In this document: positions 1 through 10,599 of the stretch, one piece after another
Numbering within the stretch: position 1 is the first letter of the stretch
Layout: each line of letters starts with the position of its first letter
NCBI GenBank assembly: GCA_963556255.1
Contig: OY744605.1
Span: 10,181,326 to 10,245,325 of the forward strand
Length of the DNA stretch: 64,000 bases
Direction: 5' to 3'
Source of the DNA: Allolobophora icterica
Lineage: Eukaryota; Annelida; Clitellata; Crassiclitellata; Lumbricidae
Program-made: the position numbers and the translations under genes
Notes under the pieces: generated by a model
Told to the model about the DNA's origin: nothing
Seen by the model: only the letters and a program-made list of their open reading frames with translations
The model's database searches: none

Positions 1-64
1 ATCTTCGGATAGCTTTGAGACGTCGGAGATGGTAGTAGCACAAGCGGGTGAGATTTATAGACAG

Positions 65-496
65 TGTCGCGGTCGACTCCTTCGATCGCAACGACGAACC
101 AACGAAGGAACTATTAAAAGATCTTTATTTAAAAATAAAGTCGATTAAGTGTAGAGTAAGTCAACTCGTCTATCAAATATCACAATCGTAGACAGCACAC
201 AGGTTGGCTGGTCTCGATTGAACGTTATACGATCAATGTTTCAACGTTTACAAATCTTCGTCAAAAGGCCCTTAATGTACAGCAGGTCTATCTTATATAG
301 AGTTCTCCCGGATTCCAGAACGTTCTGTGACGTCACTGTACTTTTCCCTGGAAAGTCCTACTGAACACGTATATCCTTGTTGCATGCACCGAATTAATGT
401 TGACAGCTTGCTGCAGAATTTTCCGTGCGATGTAAACAAGCTTGTTGACGCGTCGGTTTTCTTCCCTTGATGCATGCACCCGCGTAGACCGCGACA
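65..496 (-). repeat. 3' LTR of the Gmr1-like element
   Basis: 432-bp copy identical by eye to 6002-6433. Read on the minus strand it holds a TATA box (292-299), a heat-shock-type element (313-325), a palindromic CRE (328-335), a kappa-B-like site (350-359) and an AATAAA polyadenylation signal (complement of 124-129). Confidence 0.95.
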
Positions 497-510
497 TTCC
501 CTCCGCCCTC
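497..510 (-). other. Polypurine tract of the LTR element
   Basis: On the minus strand this is GAGGGCGGAGGGAA, directly against the 3' LTR, which is where plus-strand DNA synthesis is primed in LTR retrotransposons. Confidence 0.8.
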
Positions 511-691
511 AGATGATGACACGTCTTCAGCACCATCTCGAACGGGTCATCACGATCAAGCCGGGCCCCCAGACTCCATCTCGACACAGCATATACAAAC
601 AAAACAAAACACACCAGTTAGTCAATTTATTTATACAATTTGCGGGCTCGATCCTTGTGTGTCGGGCCACTTCCCCCCTCCACCCTCCGAG

Positions 692-3600
692 TCACAACCG
701 AGAGAGGAAATCAGCCACCGTGTTCTGACGTCCAGGACGATATCGAAAGTCCACGTTAAACTCTTGCAATGCTAACGCCCAACGAGTCAGTTTCGCACTC
801 TTAGGACTTGCATCTGTGAGATAAGACAAAGGATTATGATCTGAATAAATGATTATCCTTGATAAAAATATCCATGACTTGAATCGTTTAAGTGCCCAAA
901 TTACTGCGAAAGCCTCTCTCTCAATTGTAGACCAATGCATCTGTGTATCTGTAAGTTTAAGGCTAGCAAAAGCAATTGGTTTTTCTTGACCTTCTTCGGT
1001 CCACTGAAACAAGCAACACCCGACCGCGGTGGCACTTGCGTCAACACTTAAACCAAATTCCTTAGTGAAATCAATGGTATGCAACTGTGTAGCTTTACTG
1101 AGATCATCCTTTAACTTATCTAGTGCTTCTTGATGCTTTTGCTCCCAAGGCACCTTCGTAGGTATGTTATCTCGTGTCAAATCAGTTATTACCCGTGCTT
1201 TTTCAGCTAAAGCAGGTATAAAATTTCGAAAGTAACTGAAAAAACCCATAACCTTTCTAACGTCTTTCTTTGTTGTTGGAGGATGGATATCATTGATCGT
1301 AGCGATCTTACCTGGATCAGGTTCAATACAACCTGACCCTACTATATGGCCAACAAACTTTATTTTGTTTTGTGCAAAATTACATTTTCTTAAATTCAAA
1401 GTGAGTCCTGCTTCCTCAATAGTTTGCAAGAATTTCTCTAGATGTTCTAAATGGTCATTCCAATTCATTGAAACCACTGCCATATCATCGACGAATGGTT
1501 CGGTAAAACTTCGCACTGGATGTAAAACTTGGGTCATAGCACGAATAAAGGTATTGCTAGCGGACTTGAGTCCAAACGGCATCCTTGTGAACTCAAAAAG
1601 TCCTGCATCACATACGAATGCCGTAAGCCATCGATGTTCTTTCCGAACTGGAATTTGCCAATACCCCGATTTCGCGTCGAAAACACTAATAAACTTTGCC
1701 CGTCCCACCTTTTGTAAGACGTCAGCAATGTCTGGGGTCGGGTAACAATCACCTCGAGAATATTTGTTAACATGGCGATAATCAATTGCCAATCGAACGC
1801 CATTTTGACCTTTGGGTCCCTTTAAAACGCAAACTACCGGACTGGCCATTTCACTTTTCGATGGTCGAATGATGTCTAATGCCAACATTTCTTCTATCTG
1901 GCGTTGTACTTCAGGTTTAAGTAGCTCAGGTACTTTATATGCCCTTAAACGCTTAGGAGTGAAATCATGAGTTATCTTAATTTCATGTTCTAATACTGGA
2001 CAATACCCAGGTTTATCCACAAATACTGCCGTGTGCCGATCCAAAACTTCAAAAAGTTGCTTCTGTTCCTCTTGCGAAAGATGCGCTATAATCAGAGGAT
2101 CAATTCGCTTACTCGGGCTTATTTGTTCACGTTCTTCCTGATCTACAACCTCTACTATACCAAATTCTTCATCTTGATCAACAATTACTGAACAGCTATT
2201 GATCATCGCTTGTTCGAGTCGTTCATGGTATCGCTTGATCTTATTTGCGTGTAAATGTCTTTGTTTTCCCTCTATTTCTACTATATAAGAATATGGGGAT
2301 TTAACCTTGACTACGGTAGCAGGTCCTTGCCATCGACTATAAAATTTAGAACTACCAAAATCTGGTGCTAATACTGCTACTTTATCTCCAACTTCGTATT
2401 TTCTGTCAGTACTACGCAAGTTATAATAATCTGCATACCGCTTGGTTTCTATATCACTATAGTAATCTGCATAAACTTTCGCGAATTCGAGGTTTTCCTT
2501 CAGTGATTGGAGATACTCTTCGGGTGATTTACCTAAGTTAAGAGGTACTTTTCGTTCGCCAGCCCACGATTCCTTCAACACACTAAGTGGACCCCGAGGA
2601 AGAGTTCCATAAACCATAGTGAATGGCGAAATATGAGTCGTGCCTGAAGGTTTTTCTCTAAGGCTCCACAGAACAAACGGTAACAATTGGTGCCATCCAC
2701 GAGGATCAGATTGAGCAAGCTTAAAGATCATGGTTTTCAAGCTTTGGTTGCATCTTTCAACCAATCCAGCTGCCTCAGGATGTCCAGGGGTATTAAATCT
2801 GGGACTACAACCCATTCGCCGCAAAAATTCTTTCGTCAAACGACTGGTAAAGTTGGTACCACAATCAGAACTGATGATCCTTGGAATAGAAAAAGTTGTA
2901 AAAACTTGCAACAGAGCTTCACAAACTCCCTTTGCATTCAGCGATCTAAGAGGATACGCCATCGGCCAACGAGAAAATTTGTCCACCAGAACCAGAGCAT
3001 AATTGTACTGGGGTTTCGATTTGTTGGATTCTCCAGTCACTACCATAGGGCCAATACAATCCATATTTAGATGGTTAAAACAGAGTTCATCCGCCCTCGG
3101 AATAGGAGTGATCGGGACTCGATCTGCCACTTTAACTGGAGTTCTTAGTTGACAAATTTGACAAGACGCACAATATTCGCGAATCCTCTCATCCATTCTT
3201 GGAAACCAAAAGTTTAATTTGATCCTGGCTCTCGTTGCCTTAAAAGCCATGTGCCCAGCACATGGGGCATCGTGTGCTACTCGCAAGACAACCTCGATTC
3301 TATCTTCCGGTAAACATAATTGATTAACCTTATGTCCCATAATTTCCCCTTTGTGGTACAGGAGGTTATTATCTATAAAGAAATTATTTTTATTCTGTCT
3401 CGCTTGTTGCCAGCAAGATATAAGATTGTGACAATTCTGTTGCTCACGCAATAAAGTATCATTATTCGCTACTCCCTCATCAGACTTGAACTCTGTTGAC
3501 TCAACATCAAGAAAATTATCTGAATCATCAACTAGTTGCTCCTGAGAATATTCATTCACTTCTGACGGCAAGGATTCGTTGCTGTTACTTTTCTCGATAT

Positions 3601-5476
3601 TAACTTCTAAGTTATCTTCTTCTGCCCCTTTATTTATTTGTACACATCGATCTACGCCAGCTACCATCACTACATATTGCGAACTATCCCTTAATAGGTC
3701 CACAACATGGGGTGTCAGAATAACCCGTTCATTTAGTTCAGGGACTGCAGCGAACATGACGCACAAAGATGGCGCAATGTTTGTCGTTCCTTCCATTGAA
3801 TTAGCTAATTTCATTTGTAGGTATACTACATCTGCCTTACATCCTTCTCCCTGAAAACCAATTATATTAATCCGTTTAATCACGGGTAAGTTTAGTGACT
3901 CAATTAATTTCTTATCAATACAACAAATTTCTGCTCCTGAATCAGATAATGCTGGCTGAGAAGGGAGATCTTCAATCTGTACATTGATATACGACCTCTC
4001 GTGTAATCCATCAATACTATTCTCGTATACCCTTACAGCAGTTTCCAACCCTATTGGTTTAGAATTATCCAATAAATTCCCTTGCTTTACCTGTTCAGGT
4101 ATCTCATGCAACACGTTGACCTTCTCAACAACTAAGTCGATCACTTCTTCAGTTGGGTTCCCAAATATACAAGTACTCACCTTTTTAGAACTTGGTTTGG
4201 TCTGGCACTCCCTTGCCCTATGACCCTTCTGATGACATAGGAAACAGAGACCCTTTACCTTGGCCTCCTCCTGAGACACCCTCGCACCTATCTTGGCTTC
4301 ACCCCTTATTTCCGGTTTGGGAGACTTGGGTTGAGCTGTCTGGTTATTGACTTGAACATGTGGTTGACCTTTCGTCCAATTGTTATACTTCGGTGTCGGA
4401 TGACTACGGCACACTAAGTCATTCCCACCATCATGCGACGCTACATAAATGTCAGCCGCATTAGCTATGTCTTCACAGCTCAACCACTCCTCTTTTTCTT
4501 GGGCCAAGATATAATCTAAACAAGCCTTCGACAAGGACTCCTTAAGCCGATCCGCAACCAATAAACTTACAAGTTTATCAAACTCATCAGTTATCTTTCT
4601 ACTTTTCAAATAATACATAAGAGCCACACGCAATTTGGATGAATAGATCGTAAATGATTCGTCCGATGCTTTGTGCAACGACCAAAATCGGGCTCTAAGA
4701 TTTGAAGGGCTTATCTTAAACTCCCTTAGCAAAAACTCCTTCAGGAATTTGTAGTCATGGAGCTGTGCCTCAGTAAGGCGCATGGTTAATGCCTTAGCTC
4801 TTTCACTTAAAATGGCTAGCAATAATTTTGCTCTAACATCTTCATCCACCTCATACACATTAAACAAACCATCCAAGTGATCAAAGAAACCTGGAATTTC
4901 TATAGGGTCGGAAGGAAATTTCCAAAGAATATTCTTAAGGGCATCACTATAACGCTTAGTACGACTTGCTAAAGAATCTCTAACATTTCGTTCTTCCTGC
5001 TTTTCCTTCCTCTCCCTTTCTTCTTTCTCTTTCCGTTCCTTCTTTTCTCTTTCTTCTTTCTCTTTCCGTTCCTTCTTTTCTTCCTCTCTCCTCTTTTCCT
5101 CCCTTTCTTCCTTCTCCTTCCGTTCCTCCCTTTCTCTTTCTTCCTTCTCCTTCCGTTCCTCCCTTTCTCTTTCTTCCTTCTCTTTCCGTTCCTTCTTTTC
5201 TTCCTTCCGTTCCTCCCTTTGTTCTTCATATTTACGGATTTCGAACTCCAGACGGCGCTTCTGCAGCTCGTAATCCACTCCTGTTGGAGATATTGGACTA
5301 CCCTTAAATTCCTCTTCCTCTTTTCCAATCTCCATGGCCCATTCTTCCATTAATTGACTTCGATCCCATGACATAACATCATCTTCGTCCCTTCCTGCCT
5401 TCATAAGATACACCCTAAGGCGCTCAGACGACATTTTGCGAATATTCGCTTGCATCTCTGTTGTCAACGCTTCCAT
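692..5476 (-). CDS. Gag-Pol polyprotein of Gmr1-like Ty3/Gypsy element
   Basis: One uninterrupted 1594-residue frame. The N-terminus (1-60) is a short helical segment, followed by a highly charged Lys/Glu/Arg coiled-coil stretch (about 75-165) and a Gag capsid-like region (about 175-345). A CCHC zinc knuckle (CFLCHQKGHRARECQ) sits near residue 410 and the aspartic protease motif DSGAE near 510. Integrase follows: the HHCC finger around 735-780, catalytic Asp near 804 (NMDCIGP), Asp near 868 (SSDCGTNF) and Glu near 903 (GLVERCN), then a GPY-type module (RWQGPATVV). Reverse transcriptase comes after integrase (from about 1184, FVDD near 1327), then RNase H (SVDAS near 1477) to the stop. Gag and Pol share one frame, so no frameshift is needed. 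There is no envelope gene. The start was chosen as the first ATG of the frame, about 500 nt inside the 5' LTR. Confidence 0.95.
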   Translation of the reverse strand: MEALTTEMQANIRKMSSERLRVYLMKAGRDEDDVMSWDRSQLMEEWAMEIGKEEEEFKGSPISPTGVDYELQKRRLEFEIRKYEEQREERKEEKKERKEKEEREREERKEKEEREREERKEKEEREEKRREEEKKERKEKEEREKKERKEKEERERKEKQEERNVRDSLASRTKRYSDALKNILWKFPSDPIEIPGFFDHLDGLFNVYEVDEDVRAKLLLAILSERAKALTMRLTEAQLHDYKFLKEFLLREFKISPSNLRARFWSLHKASDESFTIYSSKLRVALMYYLKSRKITDEFDKLVSLLVADRLKESLSKACLDYILAQEKEEWLSCEDIANAADIYVASHDGGNDLVCRSHPTPKYNNWTKGQPHVQVNNQTAQPKSPKPEIRGEAKIGARVSQEEAKVKGLCFLCHQKGHRARECQTKPSSKKVSTCIFGNPTEEVIDLVVEKVNVLHEIPEQVKQGNLLDNSKPIGLETAVRVYENSIDGLHERSYINVQIEDLPSQPALSDSGAEICCIDKKLIESLNLPVIKRINIIGFQGEGCKADVVYLQMKLANSMEGTTNIAPSLCVMFAAVPELNERVILTPHVVDLLRDSSQYVVMVAGVDRCVQINKGAEEDNLEVNIEKSNSNESLPSEVNEYSQEQLVDDSDNFLDVESTEFKSDEGVANNDTLLREQQNCHNLISCWQQARQNKNNFFIDNNLLYHKGEIMGHKVNQLCLPEDRIEVVLRVAHDAPCAGHMAFKATRARIKLNFWFPRMDERIREYCASCQICQLRTPVKVADRVPITPIPRADELCFNHLNMDCIGPMVVTGESNKSKPQYNYALVLVDKFSRWPMAYPLRSLNAKGVCEALLQVFTTFSIPRIISSDCGTNFTSRLTKEFLRRMGCSPRFNTPGHPEAAGLVERCNQSLKTMIFKLAQSDPRGWHQLLPFVLWSLREKPSGTTHISPFTMVYGTLPRGPLSVLKESWAGERKVPLNLGKSPEEYLQSLKENLEFAKVYADYYSDIETKRYADYYNLRSTDRKYEVGDKVAVLAPDFGSSKFYSRWQGPATVVKVKSPYSYIVEIEGKQRHLHANKIKRYHERLEQAMINSCSVIVDQDEEFGIVEVVDQEEREQISPSKRIDPLIIAHLSQEEQKQLFEVLDRHTAVFVDKPGYCPVLEHEIKITHDFTPKRLRAYKVPELLKPEVQRQIEEMLALDIIRPSKSEMASPVVCVLKGPKGQNGVRLAIDYRHVNKYSRGDCYPTPDIADVLQKVGRAKFISVFDAKSGYWQIPVRKEHRWLTAFVCDAGLFEFTRMPFGLKSASNTFIRAMTQVLHPVRSFTEPFVDDMAVVSMNWNDHLEHLEKFLQTIEEAGLTLNLRKCNFAQNKIKFVGHIVGSGCIEPDPGKIATINDIHPPTTKKDVRKVMGFFSYFRNFIPALAEKARVITDLTRDNIPTKVPWEQKHQEALDKLKDDLSKATQLHTIDFTKEFGLSVDASATAVGCCLFQWTEEGQEKPIAFASLKLTDTQMHWSTIEREAFAVIWALKRFKSWIFLSRIIIYSDHNPLSYLTDASPKSAKLTRWALALQEFNVDFRYRPGRQNTVADFLSRL

Positions 5477-5979
5477 TTTTAGAAACAGTCAGTCAACAAC
5501 AATCAACAAAAAAAAACAGACACCACGCGGCAAACCCGCCACACAAAAGGAAAATTCCACAACCCAAAGTGCAACTATGCAGTATCCAAAGAAGTACACT
5601 CGCCAAGTACGCAAAAACTATACAAGCTCACGCAAGTCTGGCCTCGATCACAACAATGGATCAAATTTCAAAGAAATATTCAGCAGATATTGAAAGAGAA
5701 ATAATGGCTGCCTCCCACTCGGCTGCAACTCCACTCTCTTTTCTCCTTCTCAGCCACGACAACACCTAGGATCTTACCCGTATGTTGACTGCTGTCTTCT
5801 GCTGTCTCAGCCGAACGACGCACTTCGTCCGTCCGACTGTCGTATGCCGATTCACCCGTCTCCCACGGTAGAAAGGCGTCTCGATCCGCTCGCTGTCTGG
5901 AACAGACCGTCTCTTGATCCTCCGGGTTGACTCCTTCCTCCGTCGGCTCGCGTCTTCTTCACCGGATCCAACACCGATG

Positions 5980-5997
5980 ATCCCACCGCTGCCACCA
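5980..5997 (-). other. Primer binding site matching tRNA-Leu(AAG)
   Basis: The plus strand reads ATCCCACCGCTGCCACCA, which equals the last 15 bases plus CCA of animal tRNA-Leu(AAG) as I know it, so the minus strand can anneal that tRNA. It sits 4 nt from the 5' LTR at 6002, the expected place. The tRNA identity is from memory. Confidence 0.8.
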
Positions 5998-6001
5998 ATA
6001 A

Positions 6002-6433
6002 TGTCGCGGTCGACTCCTTCGATCGCAACGACGAACCAACGAAGGAACTATTAAAAGATCTTTATTTAAAAATAAAGTCGATTAAGTGTAGAGTAAGTCA
6101 ACTCGTCTATCAAATATCACAATCGTAGACAGCACACAGGTTGGCTGGTCTCGATTGAACGTTATACGATCAATGTTTCAACGTTTACAAATCTTCGTCA
6201 AAAGGCCCTTAATGTACAGCAGGTCTATCTTATATAGAGTTCTCCCGGATTCCAGAACGTTCTGTGACGTCACTGTACTTTTCCCTGGAAAGTCCTACTG
6301 AACACGTATATCCTTGTTGCATGCACCGAATTAATGTTGACAGCTTGCTGCAGAATTTTCCGTGCGATGTAAACAAGCTTGTTGACGCGTCGGTTTTCTT
6401 CCCTTGATGCATGCACCCGCGTAGACCGCGACA
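6002..6433 (-). repeat. 5' LTR of the Gmr1-like element
   Basis: Second 432-bp LTR, identical by eye to 65-496. Its right edge abuts a GACA microsatellite after two or three bases. Confidence 0.95.
6229..6296 (-). promoter_or_regulatory. Predicted LTR promoter with stress-type sites
   Basis: In transcript order (right to left): AGGACTTTCC, one base off the kappa-B consensus (6287-6296); overlapping TTC-N4-GAA, a STAT-like spacing (6281-6290); the palindromic CRE TGACGTCA (6265-6272); a perfect three-unit heat-shock element TTCnnGAAnnTTC (6250-6262); and TATATAAG (6229-6236). The consensus matches are seen in the sequence; the activity is inferred. Confidence 0.5.
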
Positions 6434-6435
6434 TT

Positions 6436-6436
6436 C

Positions 6437-6507
<71 letters not shown>

Positions 6508-6546
6508 GACAGAGACAGACAGACATAGAGACAGAGACAGAGACAG
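6436..6546. repeat. (GACA)n microsatellite
   Basis: About 110 bp of nearly pure CAGA/GACA units with a few GAGACA variants, immediately beside the LTR element. Confidence 0.95.
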
Positions 6547-6754
6547 ATAAGACAGTAGCGTAGACAAATTTTACCGTGTTAGAGTGGTAAACCTATCGAG
6601 TGGTTGGCTATTATAAAGATAATAGTCCATTCCTATTGTTTGTTCCCAGTCCTGTTTTGTAGTATCGCTATCTCTAACCCAATTTCATGCTACGCCATTG
6701 GCTGAACAGTCTTTCTCTCGTCCTACAACACTCTCATCCTGCGACATACATTTC

Positions 6755-7310
6755 TATCAATTAATTTCTTCAGCTTAGTTTCTGAGTGGGAAATACTTTC
6801 ATCTGTTTTCAAGACCTCCTCGGCAAATTCTGTCTTAAATTTCTCCAACTGTTGCTGAATAGTTTCTCTGCACTCTGGCTCCGGACGTACGTTAGCTGCT
6901 TTTCTTAGGCCATCTTTAAGTTGCTCTACAAATTTTCCAGCAGCTTAATCAACTTTCGAGCATCTGTGAGACTGATGATTCTCAACGCAATCAAACAGAA
7001 GGCGACATTGTCTTCATGGCAGTACATCTTAATAAGTAACCGCTGTATAGGAACAATTAAATTCAGTTGAAACTTGAAAGACTTGATGAGTGTGGCAATT
7101 ATGTTTGATTCTCTTATGAGACTTATTGCAACGATCGCAAAGCTCCTGTTCACAGTCGGTGCAAAACTTCTTAGCAGCCGTGTTTCTTTGAAGCACAACT
7201 CACAAACTTCTTCTTTTACCGAGACCGTAGCTAATTTCCCCATCTTACCAGTAAAGAAATTGCTGGATAACTTAGACCTCCATCCGGAAAAACAAATTCA
7301 TTCCTACAAA
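6755..7310 (-). pseudogene. Decayed TRIM-like (B-box/coiled-coil) copy
   Basis: The minus strand keeps recognisable pieces of the gene 4 first exon: GKLATVSVKEEVCELCF at the start of the first B-box region, KMYCHEDNVAFCLIA of the second B-box, then coiled-coil sequence down to about 6755. The frame is broken several times, several zinc-binding Cys/His positions are lost and the RING-coding part is missing beyond about 7310. It is closest by eye to gene 4 at 55537-56683. Non-functional as a TRIM protein. Confidence 0.82.
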
Positions 7311-7459
7311 ATTATTTTACAAGCGATCCACTCTATCACAGTATCCGAAACTATTTTCACTTTTGATTTCATACGAAAATGAGCCGCAACGGTTTAAAAT
7401 AGCAGATGTGCTCTATCTGCTGAATATATAAATAAAAGGCAAAAATCGATAAAGCAACT

Positions 7460-7712
7460 TACCGATAAAGTTATATAGAATCAAAAACTCTTTTAATAAA
7501 AGCTCTTGTCCAACAAAATCGATCAAAAATTCCTCGTCAACAAAGTTCGAGCCTTCACTTCACCTACCCACACAGCACTGGCACACGAGCACACAAGCTA
7601 CGTACTACGTCAGGGCCGATCCCGAAGTTTCAACGTGGTCACAACAGGTCTTTATAGATACAGTTTTGGAAGACGCAGCGAAGTTAGGCCTAAGCATCGA
7701 GAGCCCTGTTAA
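7460..7712 (-). other. Likely 5' leader exon region of the decayed TRIM copy
   Basis: Contains a GTAAGT donor on the minus strand near 7461 and is similar in patches to 23586-24420 upstream of gene 1 (shared run around ACGTCAGGG, then CAGAAGTTT-like and GGAAGRCGSAG-like segments). The intact TRIM copies 2, 3 and 4 have a good 3' splice site just before their ATG, so a non-coding first exon is expected. No protein is encoded here with confidence. Confidence 0.45.
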
Positions 7713-8606
7713 CGTTTGGGTGGTTGCATCTCACGTAACCCTACAAACTCGTAAAGTCAAAATTTCTAAACGGAATGCCAGTCCCTCTGTTTTCCTCAAG
7801 CATTCATCTTTCTTTGGACGCTAGCTGAGTTGCAACAGAAATTAGAAGTTTAGGCTACTAATTTATAAGCGTTTTATTGCTTCGCAGAATATTTATGGCC
7901 TTGCTTTCCGGCTAAGCTTTGCGCCTGTGTTTTTAGCCTGTTAACTGTGGTTAGCTATATTATGGCTTAGGATTTTGGACTATGGGTTTCACCTGACGCT
8001 ACTCTTGATCGCTACCTTGTGAATTATGATAATTGCAGTATTGAATGCATTAGATTAGATCATTAATTCCAGTTTAGAATATTGCGATCGTCAATAATTC
8101 GTGTATGAAGTCGGGAAAACATGCCCAGTAAAGACAAATGCAAACCGACACAGACATAAAACTGTGAAATAAAACGCATAGGCCCAGTTACATACATACA
8201 TATATCGTTCGTATTTGAGAATCGCTCATATATATAACTTGCCTCATAGATATGAGCCTCAAATCTATGAGGTAGGCTATACATGTAGGGATAGACCTAT
8301 GTGTATGCCTAAGTGTGCGCGTGTGTGTTCCTAAGATACAGTATATATAATATGCATGTGTGTATTTATTGGTAAGATACATGTTCGTAATGTATGCCTA
8401 GAACACATGGAATATAAGAAATTTTATATTTTTTGTTTATCAACATCATTTTCATGGTATGCACAAGAATTATTTGCATTCTCTTTAGTGACAATTATAA
8501 TTATACAAGCATCTTTTAAAAATTATTATATTACAAAGCAAGCTATGATTTGTTAAAGCTAACTAAACTTTACAATAGGCCTTTACTTCTGGCTACATGA
8601 ATATGT
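7713..8606. other. No gene recognised
   Basis: AT-rich DNA with low-complexity stretches around 8180-8360 (TATG/GTGT runs) and a 10-bp-arm inverted repeat CCTCATAGAT/ATCTATGAGG at 8242-8272. I see no coding signature. Confidence 0.6.
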
Positions 8607-8756
8607 ATATTGGAGGTGGTAGCCATTTGGTTAAAGCGTTTCCCCTCGTAACATTGAGAATATGGGTTCGAACCTCCTCTGAGACGGTTAATTACTGTAT
8701 GGAAACCCTGAAAAAGTCCTTCGCTTACAATTACTCAGCGTCATCGATTGATGCTT
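8607..8756 (+). repeat. tRNA-derived SINE fragment
   Basis: Has a pol III A-box-like segment (TGGTAGCCATTTGG, from about 8613) and a perfect B box GGTTCGAACC at 8665-8674. It is followed by a central stretch (AAAAGTCCTTCGCTTACAAT) resembling those of the SINEs at 34212 and 54894. It has no cloverleaf 3' acceptor arm, so it is a SINE, not a tRNA gene. Confidence 0.7.
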
Positions 8757-9380
8757 GGTCTGTCTATCTATCTATGATGAACTTATATAGCGCCCTTCCA
8801 AGAAATCTACTCAGTAGCCCTCCCGACCCAGGCTCGGTCAAAAAGAAAGATCTTAGGAAGGCCATAGGAAGAACCTGAGAGGTCCCTAGGGAGGGAGCGA
8901 AGCGAGACAGGGAGGTTATTCCAGACGGTAGCACCCACCACGGAGAATGCCATCCGCTGCGCCATAGCAGTACGAGCATAGGCCTAGGGCAGTGGTTCCC
9001 AAACTTTTCTAGGTCGTGACCCACTTGTGATTATCTTGGCAGTCTCGATACCCACTGTGTAAAATTAAACATTGTGTACTAAAATTTGCTTCCTAAATTG
9101 GTATCGAAAAATGCGGATTTACGTACAGCGCTTGGAAGTTTAAAGCATTAAAAGGAAATTTAGGTAAAAACAGCATACAATTTATTGCAATCCAGCTAGT
9201 TATAATCCAATCATAGCCAAAAGTTGTTGCTGCAAAAAAATAAATGTTTCTCTAAAAAATGTGGCGACCCACTTGCCAGAGCTTCACGACCCACTTTTGG
9301 GTCGCGACCCACAGTTTGGGAAACTCTGGCCTAGGGGACAACGAAACAACACCGAGAGGCCGAGCGCAAGGTCTCATTGG
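8757..9380 (-). mobile_element. LINE 3' fragment (CR1/L2-like), split by a MITE
   Basis: Its right-to-left reading matches the 3' end of the LINE at 49036: the tail motif TTATATAGCGCCC with a short tetranucleotide run (8755-8785), then the diverged C-terminal coding end. The hAT MITE at 8990-9328 interrupts it; similarity to LINE-like sequence resumes after 9336. Confidence 0.7.
8990..9328. mobile_element. hAT-type MITE, 339 bp
   Basis: Ends are CAGTGGTTCCCAAACT and, complemented, CAGAGTTTCCCAAACT. A perfect 8-bp duplication GCCTAGGG flanks it (8982-8989 and 9329-9336). Subterminal GACCCACTT repeats occur at both ends. No coding capacity. Confidence 0.95.
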
Positions 9381-10599
9381 TTATTAAATAGTGGCGCTTA
9401 AATAAATAACTAGTACTAATAATAACAATAATTTAAAACTCATTCTTCACTAATAATTAAATCATCTATGGGCCAAATAATTTATTTTTAAGCCATAGCT
9501 ACATATTTGGTCATATATTTAGCATGAATCTTGAATGAACCTCCTATAGAAACTAATGAACAAAACTTCAGTAGTGCTCGTAAAGTGAAAGTTGACATTT
9601 TCCAAACTGACAGACTCGAATCGATCAGTACCTTCTAACAATTCCGGACATGTGAGCGGTTTCCTTTGAAGAACACTATACCTCTGGACACCCGATCATC
9701 AGCCACTGAAAATACACAGACCTCCAGATAGAGATCTTGTATAGCCTATCTTTCATTTCTAGGATGTGCTTTTGATTTTCCGTGTTTTAGAAAAACTATA
9801 GGCCTAAGCAAACCGAAGCACATGCGTTTTAAATTCAGAATTGAGTGGCATTAAAGAAGCAACAGAAAATACAGAACTTGACAGCGGACCTGCATTTCTC
9901 GCTGGCCTTACGCGAGGCACAACAACAACAGTCTGCCAATGAGGGTGAGTAAAGGCAGATATGCCTAAAGTTCGACTGATTTACTGCGCTAAAAACCTAT
10001 TTGCGGTAAATATAATTTCAGAAACGCGATTATATTATGGCCCATGTCATTTTATTGCTGTTAGACATACTAACCATTAACCAAAAGATGTCTTAAGTCC
10101 TCTAGACCCGACAGTTATAGCGATCAGTTGACGCTCATCGTCTCCAATACGAAGGCGTCGTGCAATGCTAATCAACAGGAGTAGGCCTATTATATATAAA
10201 ACCTGACTTAAATAAAACAGAATAACTTAATGTAAACCTGGAATACAACGTACCAAGCTTATAGGCTTACAGGTTGTCATCGCTGTTGGGCTTTAGATAA
10301 ATTGTAAAATATTAGAGATACAGATAAAAGCGTTCAGGCTTTACGACTATGAGTATAAACTATTACTATAAGTAAAGTTTACTGAATCTGATATACTCGA
10401 TTTCATTTACGTACAAGATGAATCGTTGAATGTTATAAACGTTGGTCCTCTGCCTCCTTTATAGTCGATCTCGTCAGTCAATTTATCCACGTTAACTCTC
10501 AAGTACTATAATTTGGAATATTTCAACATCTGGTGTGTACTTTCTACGTCGTTCATTTTCTTGACTTCTATAATTGCAGTCCATTGTTGTGTTTAAACA
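9381..10599. other. No gene recognised
   Basis: AT-rich intergenic DNA. I found no convincing frame, inverted repeat or RNA gene. Confidence 0.6.

Larger units (their letters stand above)
65..6433 (-). mobile_element. Full-length Ty3/Gypsy LTR retrotransposon, Gmr1-like domain order
   Basis: The element is bounded by two 432-bp direct repeats (65-496 and 6002-6433) in which I found no difference by eye. Each begins TGTCGCGGTC and ends GACCGCGACA, a 10-bp terminal inverted repeat. Between them lie a tRNA-type primer binding site, a single long Gag-Pol frame and a polypurine tract, all in minus-strand order, so the copy looks recent and possibly competent. Pol runs protease, integrase, reverse transcriptase, RNase H; most Ty3/Gypsy elements have integrase last, and the order seen here is the known hallmark of the Gmr1 group. 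I did not find a clean 4-6 bp target duplication: the left flank ends GACAG and the right flank starts TTCAG. Confidence 0.93.

Noticed and set aside
4969..5328. Arg/Lys-rich frame on the minus strand
   Set aside because: Out-of-frame shadow of the charged coiled coil in the Gag-Pol polyprotein.
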